The notes: generated from the letters alone by a model not told the origin. 64,000 bases of DNA from Pseudolactococcus laudensis (GCF_013449735.1 NZ_JACBNY010000009.1:17848-81847), one strand, 5' to 3'; shown: positions 8,750 to 21,543, counted from the first letter of the stretch. Translations and numbers: made by a program.

Positions 8750-11700
8750 TGCCAAAACGTAACGATATCAAAAAAATCATGGTCATCGGCTCTGGACCAA
8801 TCATTATTGGTCAAGCAGCTGAGTTTGACTACGCTGGTACACAAGCCTGTTTAGCACTAAAAGAAGAAGGCTACAGTGTTGTCTTAGTCAATTCAAATCC
8901 GGCGACAATCATGACAGATAAAGAAATTGCGGATAAGGTTTATATAGAGCCGATCACAGTTGAGTTTGTCACACGGATTCTTCGTAAAGAACGCCCAGAT
9001 GCTTTGCTACCAACTCTTGGTGGGCAAACTGGTCTGAACATGGCTATGGAATTATCTAAAACAGGTATTTTAGAAGAGTTAAATATTGAATTGCTAGGAA
9101 CAAAACTCTCGGCTATTGACCAAGCAGAAGACCGTGATTTGTTTAAACAGCTTATGGAAGAGTTGGATCAACCGATTCCAGAATCTGAAATTGTTAATAC
9201 GGTTGAGGAAGCCGTGACTTTCGCAAATACCATTGGTTACCCAATCATCGTTCGTCCTGCCTTTACCCTTGGTGGTACTGGTGGGGGTATGTGTGATAAT
9301 GAAGATGAGTTACGCGAAACAGCTGAGAATGGCTTGAAACTCTCACCTGTGACACAGTGTTTGATTGAAAAATCAATCGCTGGTTTCAAAGAAATCGAGT
9401 ACGAAGTGATGCGTGATGCAGCTGACAACGCGATTGTCGTTTGTAACATGGAAAACTTTGACCCAGTTGGAATTCATACTGGGGATTCAATCGTCTTCGC
9501 ACCGAGTCAAACCTTGAGTGACATTGAATATCAAATGTTGCGCGATGCGTCTTTGAAAATCATTCGTGCGCTTAAAATCGAGGGTGGTTGTAATGTTCAG
9601 TTAGCACTTGATCCGGATAGTTTTAATTATTATGTGATTGAAGTGAATCCGCGTGTCTCACGTTCATCAGCACTTGCCTCTAAGGCAACAGGTTATCCAA
9701 TTGCCAAATTAGCGGCAAAAATCGCAGTTGGCTTGACCTTGGATGAGATGATCAATCCGGTAACTGGTACGACATATGCGATGTTTGAACCGGCGCTTGA
9801 TTATGTGGTCTCTAAAATTCCACGTTTTCCATTTGATAAATTTGAATCAGGCGAGCGTCGTCTCGGCACGCAGATGAAAGCGACTGGCGAGGTCATGGCG
9901 ATTGGTCGTAATATTGAGGAATCTTTCCTTAAAGCGGTTCGCTCACTTGAAGTCGGTGCTTACCACAATGAAATGCCTGAATTGGCAGACGTGACAGATG
10001 ATGCCTTGGTTGAAAAAATCGTGAAGGCTCAGGATGATCGATTGTTCTACTTGTCAGAGGCAATTCGTCGTGGCTATACGATTGAAGAACTGCACAGTCT
10101 CACAAAAATTGACCTCTTTTTCTTGGATAAATTGCTGCACATTGTTGAAATTGAGCAAGCTTTGGCTGTTAATGTTTTCAGTCCAGAAGTCTTGAAAGAC
10201 GCGAAACGTCATGGCTTTTCAGACCGTAAAATTGCTGATTTATGGCGGACAGATGCGGATGAAATCCGTAAACGTCGTCTAGATAACAATATTGTCCCTG
10301 TTTTCAAAATGGTGGATACTTGTGCGGCTGAGTTTGAGTCAACAACGCCTTATTTCTATAGCTCATATGAGTTTGAAAATGAGTCAATCCGCTCTGAAAA
10401 AGAGTCTGTCCTAGTCCTTGGTTCAGGTCCGATTCGGATTGGTCAAGGGGTCGAATTCGATTATGCCACGGTGCATTCAGTCAAAGCGATTCAAGCAGCA
10501 GGCTATGAAGCGATTATCATGAATTCAAATCCAGAGACTGTGTCTACTGACTTTTCAGTATCTGACAAACTTTACTTTGAGCCACTGACATTCGAAGATG
10601 TGATGAATGTTATCGACCTTGAGCAGCCTAAAGGTGTTATTGTTCAGTTTGGTGGACAAACGGCTATCAATTTGGCTGAGCCTTTGTCTAAAGCGGGTGT
10701 GAAGATTTTAGGGACGCAGGTTGAGGCGCTTGACCGAGCAGAGGACCGTAAACTCTTTGAGGCTGCCTTGCAAGAGCTTGATATCCCACAACCAATCGGT
10801 GCAACGGCAACAAACGAAGAAGAGGCAGTTGCGAACGCTAATGAGATTGGCTATCCAGTTCTTGTTCGGCCGTCTTATGTTTTGGGTGGTCGTGCTATGG
10901 AAATTGTGGATAATGAGGCTGATTTGCGCAACTACATGCAAACGGCGGTTAAAGCGAGTCCAGATCATCCCGTTTTGGTCGATTCTTACTTGCTTGGTCG
11001 TGAGTGTGAAGTGGATGCGATTTGTGATGGTGAAAATGTCTTGATTCCAGGTATCATGGAACATATTGAGCGTGCGGGGGTTCACTCGGGCGATTCAATG
11101 GCCGTTTATCCGCCGCAAAATCTGTCAGCTGAACTGCAAGCAACGATTGCTGATTATACAAAACGCTTGGCACTTGGCCTTAACTGTATCGGCATGATGA
11201 ACGTTCAGTTTGTTATTTTTGACAACACGGTCTATGTCATTGAAGTCAATCCGCGTGCCTCTCGTACAGTGCCATTCTTATCTAAAGTAACAGGAATTCC
11301 GATGGCACAAGTCGCAACGCAGCTTATTTTAGGAAAAACTTTGACAGAGTTGGGCTACGAAGATGGTCTCTATCCTGAAGACGATAAGGTTCACGTTAAA
11401 GCACCAGTCTTCAGTTTCACGAAATTACAAAAAGTAGATGCCTACCTTTCACCAGAAATGAAGTCAACAGGTGAAGTCATGGGTTCTGATACGACACTTG
11501 AAAAAGCCTTGTATAAAGCTTTTGAGGCGTCATATCTCCACTTGCCAACCTTTGGGAACATCCTCTTTACAGTTGCGGATGATGCCAAAGAAGAGGCGCT
11601 GGCGCTAGCGAAACGTTTCCACGACATTGGCTACGGCATATATGCGACTTCTGGCACTGCTAAGTTCTTTGCGGCACATGGTGTCTATGCTGAAGTGATT

Positions 11701-11937
11701 GCTAAAATTGGTGAGAGTACAGATAGTCAAGCCAATATCGTAGATAGTATTCGTGCAGGACGTATTCAGGCGGTTGTTAATACCATGGGTAAAGACAGAA
11801 ACGATCATAATACAGACGGTATGACGATTCGACGCGAATCAATTGAGCATGGTGTACCATTGTTTACATCACTTGATACGATTGCTGCCATGTTGAAAGT
11901 TTTAGAAAGTCGCTCATTTGTGACACAAGCGATTTAA
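8749..11937 (+). CDS. carB: Carbamoyl-phosphate synthase large chain
   Basis: This 1062-residue protein has the usual internal duplication. The first half begins [20 protein letters not shown] and the second half (from about residue 550) begins [19 protein letters not shown]; each has an ATP-grasp domain ([36 protein letters not shown]). A C-terminal MGS-like allosteric domain ([13 protein letters not shown]) would bind UMP/ornithine-type effectors. It forms carbamoyl phosphate with CarA. Translation is coupled to carA (TAATG overlap). In Lactococcus lactis carB is a separate transcript as I recall, whereas here it closes a pyrB-carA-carB unit. Confidence 0.97.
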   Translation: MPKRNDIKKIMVIGSGPIIIGQAAEFDYAGTQACLALKEEGYSVVLVNSNPATIMTDKEIADKVYIEPITVEFVTRILRKERPDALLPTLGGQTGLNMAMELSKTGILEELNIELLGTKLSAIDQAEDRDLFKQLMEELDQPIPESEIVNTVEEAVTFANTIGYPIIVRPAFTLGGTGGGMCDNEDELRETAENGLKLSPVTQCLIEKSIAGFKEIEYEVMRDAADNAIVVCNMENFDPVGIHTGDSIVFAPSQTLSDIEYQMLRDASLKIIRALKIEGGCNVQLALDPDSFNYYVIEVNPRVSRSSALASKATGYPIAKLAAKIAVGLTLDEMINPVTGTTYAMFEPALDYVVSKIPRFPFDKFESGERRLGTQMKATGEVMAIGRNIEESFLKAVRSLEVGAYHNEMPELADVTDDALVEKIVKAQDDRLFYLSEAIRRGYTIEELHSLTKIDLFFLDKLLHIVEIEQALAVNVFSPEVLKDAKRHGFSDRKIADLWRTDADEIRKRRLDNNIVPVFKMVDTCAAEFESTTPYFYSSYEFENESIRSEKESVLVLGSGPIRIGQGVEFDYATVHSVKAIQAAGYEAIIMNSNPETVSTDFSVSDKLYFEPLTFEDVMNVIDLEQPKGVIVQFGGQTAINLAEPLSKAGVKILGTQVEALDRAEDRKLFEAALQELDIPQPIGATATNEEEAVANANEIGYPVLVRPSYVLGGRAMEIVDNEADLRNYMQTAVKASPDHPVLVDSYLLGRECEVDAICDGENVLIPGIMEHIERAGVHSGDSMAVYPPQNLSAELQATIADYTKRLALGLNCIGMMNVQFVIFDNTVYVIEVNPRASRTVPFLSKVTGIPMAQVATQLILGKTLTELGYEDGLYPEDDKVHVKAPVFSFTKLQKVDAYLSPEMKSTGEVMGSDTTLEKALYKAFEASYLHLPTFGNILFTVADDAKEEALALAKRFHDIGYGIYATSGTAKFFAAHGVYAEVIAKIGESTDSQANIVDSIRAGRIQAVVNTMGKDRNDHNTDGMTIRRESIEHGVPLFTSLDTIAAMLKVLESRSFVTQAI

Positions 11938-12003
11938 GTTGAATTATAATAAAAAAATTAAAAATGCATGAGTTATAAGTCATGTGTTTTTTAATGTAAA
12001 AGT

Positions 12004-12042
12004 GTTTTGACTTATTTTCAAAAATTGTCAAAACGTTTTGAC
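12004..12042. promoter_or_regulatory. Perfect 16-bp inverted repeat plus extra half-site, candidate metal-responsive operator
   Basis: GTCAAAACGTTTTGAC at 12027-12042 is a perfect palindrome, and a third half-site GTTTTGAC lies at 12004-12011. It is upstream of the P-type ATPase promoter and downstream of carB. The same arms, GTCAAAA-N2-TTTTGAC, recur at 30907-30922 over the start region of the siderophore operon. That makes an operator more likely than a simple carB terminator, although a short T run follows the palindrome. Confidence 0.5.
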
Positions 12043-12095
12043 TTTTTATGTTGAATTTCAAAAAATAGGCGTAAGAATGCCATTTCTAGGGATTT

Positions 12096-12106
12096 TATGC
12101 TATACT
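12096..12106 (+). promoter_or_regulatory. Extended -10 promoter of the metal ATPase
   Basis: TATGCTATACT (12096-12106) is an extended -10 with TATACT as the core. A convincing -35 is not seen, so activation or extended -10 use is likely. Confidence 0.5.
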
Positions 12107-12143
12107 AGTCTAAGAGATTTTTAGAAATGAGATATTATAAATT

Positions 12144-13940
12144 ATGAAAAACTGGCAAAAACTATCCCTCACATTTATCATCGCAATTATTGCATTAATA
12201 TTAGATTTTGGCTTTAAGCAACCAACGATGACACGTTTACTCGTGACAGTGGTTGGTGTTATCTTGGCGATTTCGATGTTCATTGAGATGATAAAAACAT
12301 TGCGTAGTGGCCGATATGGTGTTGACCTGTTAGCAATTATCGCGATTATTTCAACCCTAATCATCGGTCAGTACTGGGCAAGTTTGATTATTATTGTGAT
12401 GCTTGTCGGAGGCGAAAGCTTAGAAGACTATGCAGCGAATCGAGCAAGCCGAGAATTGCACAAATTACTCGAAAATTCACCAACCTTCGCACATAAAAAA
12501 GTTGGTGATAATTATGTTGATACACCAATTGATGAGATTGAAATTGACGATGTCTTGCTTGTTAAAGCAAGTGAAGTGGTTCCAATTGACGGTGTCGTTT
12601 TAGAAGGCAGTAGCTGGTTTGATGAATCTTCTTTAACTGGTGAGTCTGAGCCGGTTACAAAAGAGTTAGGCGATGATGTCTTATCTGGTAGTATTAATGG
12701 TGAGACAGCTGTCATGATTCGAGCAAGCAAAAAAGCATCAGACAGTCAGTACCAAAAGATTGTTCAGTTGGTAAAAGAAAGTGAAGCAACACCTGCACAG
12801 TTTGTCAGATTGGCAGACCGTTATGCTGTTCCTTTCACCATTGTGTCTCTACTTATTGCTGGCGCTGCTTGGTTCATTTCTGGTGATATGACACGTTTTG
12901 CTGAAGTCTTGGTTGTGGCAAGTCCTTGTCCGCTCATTTTGGCAGCACCAATTGCCTTTGTTGGTGGGATGAGTCGTAGCTCACGTAACGGCCTTTTGGT
13001 TAAAAATGGGACAACAATTGAGAAACTGTCACTCGCTAAAACAGTTGCCTTTGACAAAACTGGCACGTTAACAACAGGGATTTTACAAGTTAAATCGATC
13101 ATGCCTGAAACAAGCAATCATTCAGAAGATGATTTACTTCAAATCGCAGCCTCTCTAGAAATTGGTAGTAACCATATTTTAGCGAAATCATTAGTGAAAT
13201 ATGCAGCAGAAAAAGGCTTGGCACTTATAGAAGTCACAGATTTACGTGAGTCTACTGGGCTTGGTTTAAGTGGTATCATTCAAAATAAAAACTACCGAAT
13301 TGGTCGCGCTAACTTTGCTAATGCGGAAAATGAAAAAGTGAGTGGTACTGCTGTTTTCCTTAGTGAAGATGATATGTTTATTGGTAAGATTTTATTTGAA
13401 GATAAGATTCGCCCAGAATCTCAGCACGTCATTGAAAGACTGAAAGCACAAGAAGTGCAACACATATTGATGCTGACAGGTGATAATCAAAAAACAGCAG
13501 AGCTCGTAGCAGGTGAGTTAGGCATTACAGAAGTACATGCAGGCTTAATGCCTAGCGAAAAAATTGGTATTTTAAAAGAATTACCAGAAATGCACCGTCC
13601 TATGGTTATGGTCGGAGATGGTGTCAATGATGCGCCAGCCCTTGCCTTATCAGATGTCGGGATTGCTCTTGGCGCTAGTGGTTCAACGGTTGCCAGTGAA
13701 AGTGCTGATGTCGTTGTGCTAAGAAATGACTTAAATCTCGTACCTGAAAGTATCAAAATTTCACGCGAAACGATGAAAGTCGCCAAAGAAGCCGTCTTGA
13801 TTGGTATCTTTATCTGTATCGCACTCATGCTAATCGCGTCAACAGGTATATTACCAGCCATTATCGGTGCCCTATTACAAGAAGTCATTGATACCGTCTC
13901 TATCCTCTACGCCTTGAAAGCCTTGAAAGATAGAAAATAA
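12144..13940 (+). CDS. P1B-type heavy-metal translocating P-type ATPase
   Basis: This is a 598-residue ATP-driven cation exporter in the membrane. Motifs in order are the actuator loop SSLTGESEPVTKE, the metal-site motif SPCPL in a transmembrane helix (VVASPCPLILAAP), the phosphorylation motif DKTGTLTTG, an HP-like SNHILA, TGDNQKTAE, and GDGVNDAPALA. SPC rather than CPC points to the P1B-4 group (Co, Fe or Zn export). However, the last helix reads LLQEVIDTVS where classic P1B-4 pumps have an HEGGT-like motif. There is no N-terminal metal-binding domain. The nearby palindrome shared with the siderophore operon fits an iron-related role. The metal cannot be fixed from sequence. Confidence 0.85.
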   Translation: MKNWQKLSLTFIIAIIALILDFGFKQPTMTRLLVTVVGVILAISMFIEMIKTLRSGRYGVDLLAIIAIISTLIIGQYWASLIIIVMLVGGESLEDYAANRASRELHKLLENSPTFAHKKVGDNYVDTPIDEIEIDDVLLVKASEVVPIDGVVLEGSSWFDESSLTGESEPVTKELGDDVLSGSINGETAVMIRASKKASDSQYQKIVQLVKESEATPAQFVRLADRYAVPFTIVSLLIAGAAWFISGDMTRFAEVLVVASPCPLILAAPIAFVGGMSRSSRNGLLVKNGTTIEKLSLAKTVAFDKTGTLTTGILQVKSIMPETSNHSEDDLLQIAASLEIGSNHILAKSLVKYAAEKGLALIEVTDLRESTGLGLSGIIQNKNYRIGRANFANAENEKVSGTAVFLSEDDMFIGKILFEDKIRPESQHVIERLKAQEVQHILMLTGDNQKTAELVAGELGITEVHAGLMPSEKIGILKELPEMHRPMVMVGDGVNDAPALALSDVGIALGASGSTVASESADVVVLRNDLNLVPESIKISRETMKVAKEAVLIGIFICIALMLIASTGILPAIIGALLQEVIDTVSILYALKALKDRK

Positions 13941-13954
13941 ACGCTTGAACCCTA

Positions 13955-13983
13955 TTGGTTTTTAGCCATAAATTTGTTATAAT
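13955..13983 (+). promoter_or_regulatory. Promoter of pyrK-pyrD-pyrF
   Basis: TTGGTT (13955-13960) and TATAAT (13978-13983) are 17 bp apart and lie 11 bp before the PyrR hairpin. Confidence 0.65.
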
Positions 13984-13993
13984 AGACGAAAGT

Positions 13994-14072
13994 CCTTTAA
14001 GTCATGCCGAGAGCATGACAAGGTTGCAGCGTCAGTTGAAAGCAAACCGCGGGATTTTTCCTGCGGTTTTTT
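13994..14072 (+). promoter_or_regulatory. PyrR-binding attenuator 3 (pyrK-pyrD-pyrF)
   Basis: The PyrR hairpin spans 13994-14023. It has a CCTT/AAGG base stem, a GTCATGC/GCATGAC upper stem and a CGAGA loop. The terminator is AACCGCGGG (14045-14053) / CCTGCGGTT (14060-14068) with one mismatch, then T residues. Confidence 0.85.
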
Positions 14073-14132
14073 ATGTTGATGTGCGCTATCTTTGGCAGTC
14101 TCTACACACCTCATATCTATACCACGTTTTGC

Positions 14133-14190
14133 TTGTGGGCAAGCGTAGTTTAAGTTTCAAGATTTCACGAAGTGAAATCGCAGAAAGGTT
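14133..14190 (+). repeat. Shine-Dalgarno-ending intergenic hairpin repeat, copy B (before pyrK)
   Basis: The copy reads GGCAAGCGTAG, AAGTTTCAAG, the hairpin GATTTCACGAAGTGAAATC, then GCAGAAAGG directly before the pyrK start at 14194. The hairpin stem is the same 7 bp as copy A with a shorter loop (CGAAG). Confidence 0.7.
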
Positions 14191-14193
14191 GCG

Positions 14194-16617
<2,424 letters not shown>

Positions 16618-16653
16618 AGCTGAGATAAGTTTTAAGACTGCTTGAAGTATCCC

Positions 16654-16682
16654 TTGTAAATGATGATTTTTTTTGGTAAGAT
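16654..16682 (+). promoter_or_regulatory. Promoter of gpsB
   Basis: TTGTAA (16654-16659) and TAAGAT (16677-16682) are 17 bp apart. Confidence 0.5.
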
Positions 16683-16720
16683 TGAAAGTATAACAAAAAG
16701 AAATAGTGAGACTCTGAATA

Positions 16721-17125
16721 ATGGCAACTTATAATTTTACTCCTAAAGATATTTATGATGCAGATTTTGATGTTAAAATGCGTGGTTATGATAAAGACCA
16801 AGTCAATGATTTGTTAGATGATGTCATTGTCGATTACGAAAAATTTCAAGAAGAAATTCTAGCTTTGCAAGAAGAAAATGAATTTTTGAAGAAGAAAATT
16901 CGTAATATTGAGTCAAAACCACATGTTGCAGTTTCTGAGAACACACAACGCTTTAACCCAATCACTTCATCAATAGATGCAGCTGAATCAGCGGGTAGCC
17001 CACATGTGACGATGAAATCAGCCAATAACTTTGATATTCTCAAACGTTTAAACCGTTTGGAACGTGCTGTTTTCGGCCCTCAAGCCCAAACAACACCGAC
17101 ATCAAATGGTATTTCTGGAGAATAA
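16721..17125 (+). CDS. gpsB: Cell-division adaptor GpsB
   Basis: GpsB is a DivIVA-like coiled-coil protein that links septal and peripheral wall synthesis through penicillin-binding proteins. The N-terminal domain is clear: NFTPKDIYDADFDVKMRGYD and DQVNDLLDDVIVDYE, followed by a coiled coil (LALQEENEFLKKKI). The 134-residue length is slightly longer than usual because of a Ser/Thr/Pro-rich linker before the C-terminal RLNRLERAVFG helix that forms the trimer bundle. It precedes rnpB, the same order as in streptococci. Confidence 0.93.
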   Translation: MATYNFTPKDIYDADFDVKMRGYDKDQVNDLLDDVIVDYEKFQEEILALQEENEFLKKKIRNIESKPHVAVSENTQRFNPITSSIDAAESAGSPHVTMKSANNFDILKRLNRLERAVFGPQAQTTPTSNGISGE

Positions 17126-17174
17126 ACAGCGTCAAATGACGTTGCTTATTTGAATACTTTAAAGACTTTTTAAC

Positions 17175-17585
17175 AACCAGTTTTTGGATAATTGCGCGAT
17201 TTCTTGGGTCAAACCTTGTGAATCGTGAGGAAAGTCCATGCTCGCGCGGGCTGCGATGCCCGCAGTGTTTGTGCTAGGCGAAACAATAAGCCTAGGTAGG
17301 TGTGTCAGACCTAACGGCTGAATTTTAGCTAAGTCTTCTCACGAAGATATGCGACAAATTCTGTAAAAGTGCCATAGAGACGAGTTGTTTTGGAAACAGA
17401 GCAAGTGGAACGTGGTAAACCCCTCAAGCGAGCAACCCAAACTTATGGTAGGGGCACTTGTCACGCGGAAATTGAACGTACGACGAGGCTTATTTTAGGT
17501 GTACCTAAAATAAGCAGACAGATGATTATCGAAGGTTGACTGAAATGTCAACTGGAACAAAACATGGCTTATAGAAAACTGGATG
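17175..17585 (+). ncRNA. rnpB: RNase P RNA (type B)
   Basis: Conserved P RNA segments are visible: GAGGAAAGTCCATGCTC near 17227-17243, GCCATAGAGACGAG, GTGGAACGTGGTAAACCCC with GCGAGCAACCCAAA, ACAGATGATTATCGA, and AACAAAACATGGCTTATAGAAA near the 3' end. The outer helix can be drawn between CCAGTTTT (17177-17184) and AAAACTGG (17575-17582), which sets the approximate ends. It is the catalytic RNA that matures tRNA 5' ends. A strong terminator follows at 17591. Confidence 0.95.
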
Positions 17586-17590
17586 ACAGG

Positions 17591-17618
17591 GGCTGGAGCG
17601 CAAAGCTCCAGCCTTTTT
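17591..17618 (+). terminator. Intrinsic terminator after rnpB
   Basis: GGCTGGAGC (17591-17599) pairs perfectly with GCTCCAGCC (17605-17613), followed by TTTTT. Confidence 0.92.
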
Positions 17619-17646
17619 GAGATATATTACTCATGGAAAAGACAAA

Positions 17647-18798
17647 ATGAAAAATAATTTTAATTTAGTAGCAACTGCAGCAGCAGGACTTGAAAGTTTA
17701 ACTGCTCGAGAATTACGTGATTTAGGTATCGAAACCAAAATGGATGATCGCTCACGTGTTTTATTTTCTGGGACCAAAGAGACGATTGCCACAGCGAATC
17801 TCTGGTTAAGAACAGCTGACCGTGTCAAAATCATTATCGGTGAATTTCCAGCGAAAACTTTCGATGAGCTATTCGAAGGAGTTTATGCTTTAGATTGGGC
17901 GGAGATTCTACCATTTGGCGCTCAGTTTCCAATTGCTAAAGCGAAAGCAATCAAGTCTGACTTGCATAATGAACCAAGTATACAGGCTATCACGAAAAAA
18001 GCCATTGCAAAAAAAATGCAGGTTCATTACCACCGCCCTGAAAATGTTCCAATACCTGAGACGGGCGCACTGTTTTCAATTGAAGTTGCCCTTCATAAAA
18101 ATGTTGCAACAATCATGTTGGATACAACAGGCGAGTCACTCTTTAAACGTGGCTATCGTGTGGATAAAGGTGGGGCGCCAATCAAGGAAAATATGGCAGC
18201 TGCGATTATCATGTTGACAAACTGGCGCGCTAATATGTCACGTCCCTTTGTTGACCCAACTTGTGGTTCAGGGACATTCTGTATTGAGGCGGCATTAATC
18301 GGTATGAATATCGCACCTGGATTTAACCGCGACTTTGCCTTTGAAGCATGGCCTTGGTTTGAAGATGAGATATTCAAAAAAGTTCGAGATGATGCGGAAA
18401 GCAAAGCGAACTATGATGCGGAACTTGATATTTCTGGGTTTGATATTGATGGTCGAATGATTCAAATTGCGCAAGAAAATGCACTTGAGATTGGGCTTGA
18501 TGACATTATTCATTTTAAACAAATGCGTTTGCAAGACTTTCACTCGGATAAATTAGATGGCGTCTTGATTTCTAACCCACCTTATGGAGAGCGTTTAGGC
18601 GATGAAACAGCAGCCTATCAGCTCTATGAAGAAATGGGTGAAACCTTCAAACCTCTTGAGACTTGGAGTAAATATATCATTACAAGTGATTTGGAATTTG
18701 AAAAACATTACGGCGCTAAGGCAACCAAGAAACGCAAGTTATACAATGGTCGACTTCGCACAGATTTGTACCAATATTTTGGTAAGAGAATAAAATAA
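17647..18798 (+). CDS. THUMP-domain class I SAM-dependent RNA methyltransferase (RlmL N-terminal-like, YpsC)
   Basis: The 383-residue protein has an N-terminal THUMP-type RNA-binding half and a C-terminal Rossmann methyltransferase domain. The catalytic motif for N-methylation of guanine, SNPPYGERLGDE, is near residue 305, and DPTCGSGTFCIEAALIG forms the SAM-binding loop. Family members modify 23S rRNA G2445 (RlmL/YpsC type). I start at ATG 17647 because the upstream in-frame TTG at 17617 lies in the rnpB terminator. It sits one base before mapZ, which matches the streptococcal order rnpB-rlmL-mapZ. Confidence 0.9.
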   Translation: MKNNFNLVATAAAGLESLTARELRDLGIETKMDDRSRVLFSGTKETIATANLWLRTADRVKIIIGEFPAKTFDELFEGVYALDWAEILPFGAQFPIAKAKAIKSDLHNEPSIQAITKKAIAKKMQVHYHRPENVPIPETGALFSIEVALHKNVATIMLDTTGESLFKRGYRVDKGGAPIKENMAAAIIMLTNWRANMSRPFVDPTCGSGTFCIEAALIGMNIAPGFNRDFAFEAWPWFEDEIFKKVRDDAESKANYDAELDISGFDIDGRMIQIAQENALEIGLDDIIHFKQMRLQDFHSDKLDGVLISNPPYGERLGDETAAYQLYEEMGETFKPLETWSKYIITSDLEFEKHYGAKATKKRKLYNGRLRTDLYQYFGKRIK

Positions 18799-18799
18799 T

Positions 18800-20596
18800 A
18801 TGGCTAAAAAAAAGAAAAAGACAGCTTACAAGGAAAAAACTTTGGCAATGAAAGATGCCGAAAATCTGACGGTTGAACAAGTTTCTGCTAAATCAGATGA
18901 GATTGAGACTGAAAATTTGACTAAGGAAAGCTCGCTCGACAAGTATATTCGTCAGCATAGAGCAGATATTGAATCTGCAAAAAAAGAGCGCCAACTCAAA
19001 GCAGCAATGGCATCTGAAAGTTTGGATAAATTGGTTCAAACAGTTAGAGAAGCGGCAACTGCTGAATCAGAAGATAAAATTGTTTCTGAGAAAGAAGATG
19101 TGCCTGAAAATGAGGCAGTTGAAAAAGAAGTAACACCTGATGATTTGATAGAAGATGTTGCGTCGGCAGAGAGTTCTAATTCTGAATCGCTAGCTACATC
19201 AGAGCCTGAAACGTCAGAAGTGACTGAGCCTATCGAGGAAATTGAACCTGATTTTCCAGAGATTCAAGGTTCTTTTGACACGGTCGTTTTAGCTGCTGAT
19301 GACGAAGAAGATGCTGCTGTTACAGAAGTAGCAGATGAGCCAGCTATATCTGAAAAATCTGATGAAATAGCTAGCCTGTCTGAAGAGGATTTATCGTCAG
19401 TAGATTTGACGGCAGATGATTCTCAATATGAGACAATATCAGTACCTTTAGAGATGCCAGAGTCACCTGTTGAACCTACGGTCGTTCCTTCTCTGGAAAC
19501 GTCTGTTGAGACGCTTATAGCATCTTCTGAAACCGTAACTTCTGAAGAAATACCGAAAGTTCAGGAAAATTCGATTGAACCTTCTGAAAAAGAATCAAAA
19601 TCGTATAAGAAACCTCTAGTTATTGGCGCTTGTGCGCTCATATTGTTAGCAGTAGGAGGGACAGTCTGGTATCAAGTTGACCAGTCCAACCAAAAGCAAG
19701 CTGCCCAAACTTTAAAATCAGAGGCTAAAAAATCTGAGGAAGCTAAAAAAACAGCGGTCTTTAACAAAGTTTATGCGACATTTTTCTTGGACGATAAAGC
19801 AACAAAATTAAAAAATGATCAGTTCGACAACATTGGTAAGCTGACAAGTGAATTAGATAAGTTGAAAGACCAGTCTGACTACAAGACTTTGAAAGCTAAG
19901 GTAGACGAACTTAAGTCGGAAATCACGGCCATCAAAGCGATGAATGGAAATTTCGATAAAGCGATTATCATAGATGGCGCCTTGGATAAAACGGCGCAAG
20001 TTCGAGAGGGTGTCAAGCTAAGTTATACGGCAACTGAAAATACGGCCTTAAATACGTTATTAAAAGACGCTATTGCTCACGGTCAGGCGCAACAAAAAGC
20101 TAAGGAGTCGACAGCCACGGCATCATCAGCCGCAGTTAGTGCATCAACTTCAGCTGCAGCGCAACCCACAGCCCCGACAACGTCTGAAAATACAACGACA
20201 GCACCTCAGCAAGGTGGCTCAGCTACTGCAACAGCAGGCTCAGCAACTGGTCCAGTATCATCAGGCTATGGCTTATCAACTGCTCAGTATCAAGCACAAT
20301 ATCCAAACGTGACCATCGTGACTTCTAATTCACGTGTTCCAGTAGACCCTAATGCAGACCTCAGTAATCCTGCCTATGCTTGGGCACCTGGTATCAGAGA
20401 ATTAGTGCTGCAAAAATGTCGTGAACGCGGTTATATCACCGGTGACGCCTACATTCTATTGCCTGCAAGTATCCAAAAAGGTAACGGCTATTACAACCTC
20501 TATAAACCCGACGGCACTTACTTAGTTTCGATTAACTGTAAAACTGGTTACTTCGTTGGTAATGCCGCAGGTCATGCGGATGATTTGGATTACTAA
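18800..20596 (+). CDS. mapZ: Mid-cell-anchored protein MapZ (LocZ)
   Basis: MapZ marks the division site in streptococci and guides FtsZ rings. The 598-residue protein has the expected layout: a basic N-terminus (MAKKKKKTAYKEKTLAMKDA, the FtsZ-binding end), a long acidic cytosolic region rich in Glu, Ser and Thr (about residues 90-265), one transmembrane helix (about 273-295, VIGACALILLAVGGTVWY), an extracellular helical domain (about 295-425), a Ser/Thr/Ala/Gln-rich linker (about 430-485), and a C-terminal domain with RVPVDPN and INCKTGYFVG. The position after the rlmL-like gene supports the call. Sequence away from the ends varies fast, so identity rests on architecture and synteny. Confidence 0.88.
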   Translation: MAKKKKKTAYKEKTLAMKDAENLTVEQVSAKSDEIETENLTKESSLDKYIRQHRADIESAKKERQLKAAMASESLDKLVQTVREAATAESEDKIVSEKEDVPENEAVEKEVTPDDLIEDVASAESSNSESLATSEPETSEVTEPIEEIEPDFPEIQGSFDTVVLAADDEEDAAVTEVADEPAISEKSDEIASLSEEDLSSVDLTADDSQYETISVPLEMPESPVEPTVVPSLETSVETLIASSETVTSEEIPKVQENSIEPSEKESKSYKKPLVIGACALILLAVGGTVWYQVDQSNQKQAAQTLKSEAKKSEEAKKTAVFNKVYATFFLDDKATKLKNDQFDNIGKLTSELDKLKDQSDYKTLKAKVDELKSEITAIKAMNGNFDKAIIIDGALDKTAQVREGVKLSYTATENTALNTLLKDAIAHGQAQQKAKESTATASSAAVSASTSAAAQPTAPTTSENTTTAPQQGGSATATAGSATGPVSSGYGLSTAQYQAQYPNVTIVTSNSRVPVDPNADLSNPAYAWAPGIRELVLQKCRERGYITGDAYILLPASIQKGNGYYNLYKPDGTYLVSINCKTGYFVGNAAGHADDLDY

Positions 20597-20685
20597 ATTG
20601 TTCTCACAAGAACGTAAGCACCTTATATCGCTATTTATGAGACATTCACTGATTTTTAGTCAGAAATAAGACTGAAAACAGGATG

Positions 20686-20762
20686 AAAACCGAACATTTG
20701 CTATATAAACTGCCTAATTTAGGCAGTTTTTTTGATGATTTACTAAAAATTTACGATATCAT
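20686..20762 (+). promoter_or_regulatory. PurBox-hairpin-promoter module of purC
   Basis: The PurBox AAAACCGAACATT (20686-20698) matches the lactococcal PurR site AWWWCCGAACWWT. A hairpin AACTGCC/GGCAGTT with seven T residues lies at about 20709-20732, and a -10 candidate TATCAT at 20757-20762. PurBox start to -10 start is 71 bp, against 70 bp at purM. There is no good -35, as expected for an activated promoter. The hairpin may also end mapZ transcription. A TATAAT at 20768-20773 is an alternative -10. Confidence 0.8.
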
Positions 20763-20816
20763 GGATTTATAATAAATTTCAACACTAGATGTTGAAGATA
20801 TGAATGAGGAGAAAAA

Positions 20817-21539
20817 ATGACTGACAAACGGACACTGCTCTATGAAGGTAAAGCTAAGAATCTCTATCAAACTGATGATACAGCAGTTGTACTCGCAGCC
20901 TATAAAGATCAGGCGACAGCACTCAATGGCAAGAAAAAAGACCAGATTGCTGGTAAAGGCGAGCTCAATAACCAGATTACAAGCCTAATTTTTCGTGAAC
21001 TCAATCGTCGTGGTGTCCACACACATTTCATCGAACAAGTCTCTTCAACTGAACAATTAAATACGAAAGTTGACATCATTCCTTTGGAAGTAGTCGTTCG
21101 TAATTATACAGCAGGGTCATTTTCTAAACGTTTTGGTATCGAGGAAGGGATTAAAATCCCAACACCAATCGTTGAATTTTATTACAAGAATGATGATTTA
21201 GATGACCCGTTTATCAATGATGCTCATGTTAAATTCCTAGACATCGCAACAGATGAAGAGATTGCTTTTCTGAAACAAGCAGCGCTTGAGACGGATGCCA
21301 TTTTGACAGAAATTTTTGCTAAAATCGGTCTCAAATTAATCGATTTCAAACTCGAATATGGTCGCTTGCCTGATGGTACAATCATTCTGGCTGATGAAAT
21401 CTCACCTGATACGTCTCGTCTTTGGGATGCCGATAATAACCATGTTGATAAAGATGTCTACCGTCGCGATTTGGGAGATTTAATCCCAGTTTATCAAAAA
21501 GTCCTCGCCGGCTTACAAGCAGAATTTGAAGGAAAATAA
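20817..21539 (+). CDS. purC: Phosphoribosylaminoimidazole-succinocarboxamide synthase
   Basis: PurC (SAICAR synthetase) ligates aspartate to CAIR in purine synthesis. The 240-residue protein has [15 protein letters not shown] at the N-terminus, the motif [16 protein letters not shown], and [10 protein letters not shown] with [18 protein letters not shown] precedes ATG 20817. It is the first gene of the PurR-controlled purC-purL unit. Confidence 0.97.
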   Translation: MTDKRTLLYEGKAKNLYQTDDTAVVLAAYKDQATALNGKKKDQIAGKGELNNQITSLIFRELNRRGVHTHFIEQVSSTEQLNTKVDIIPLEVVVRNYTAGSFSKRFGIEEGIKIPTPIVEFYYKNDDLDDPFINDAHVKFLDIATDEEIAFLKQAALETDAILTEIFAKIGLKLIDFKLEYGRLPDGTIILADEISPDTSRLWDADNNHVDKDVYRRDLGDLIPVYQKVLAGLQAEFEGK

Positions 21540-21543
21540 TCTC

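Noticed and set aside
10708..11085. Long open frames opposite or inside carB, purL and other large genes
   Set aside because: They lie wholly within well-supported genes, lack ribosome sites and have no family features.
11940..12050. The GTCAAAACGTTTTGAC palindrome as a simple carB terminator
   Set aside because: It is AT-rich with no loop room, has an extra half-site, and the same arms recur at a promoter elsewhere. An operator fits better, though a terminator role is not excluded.
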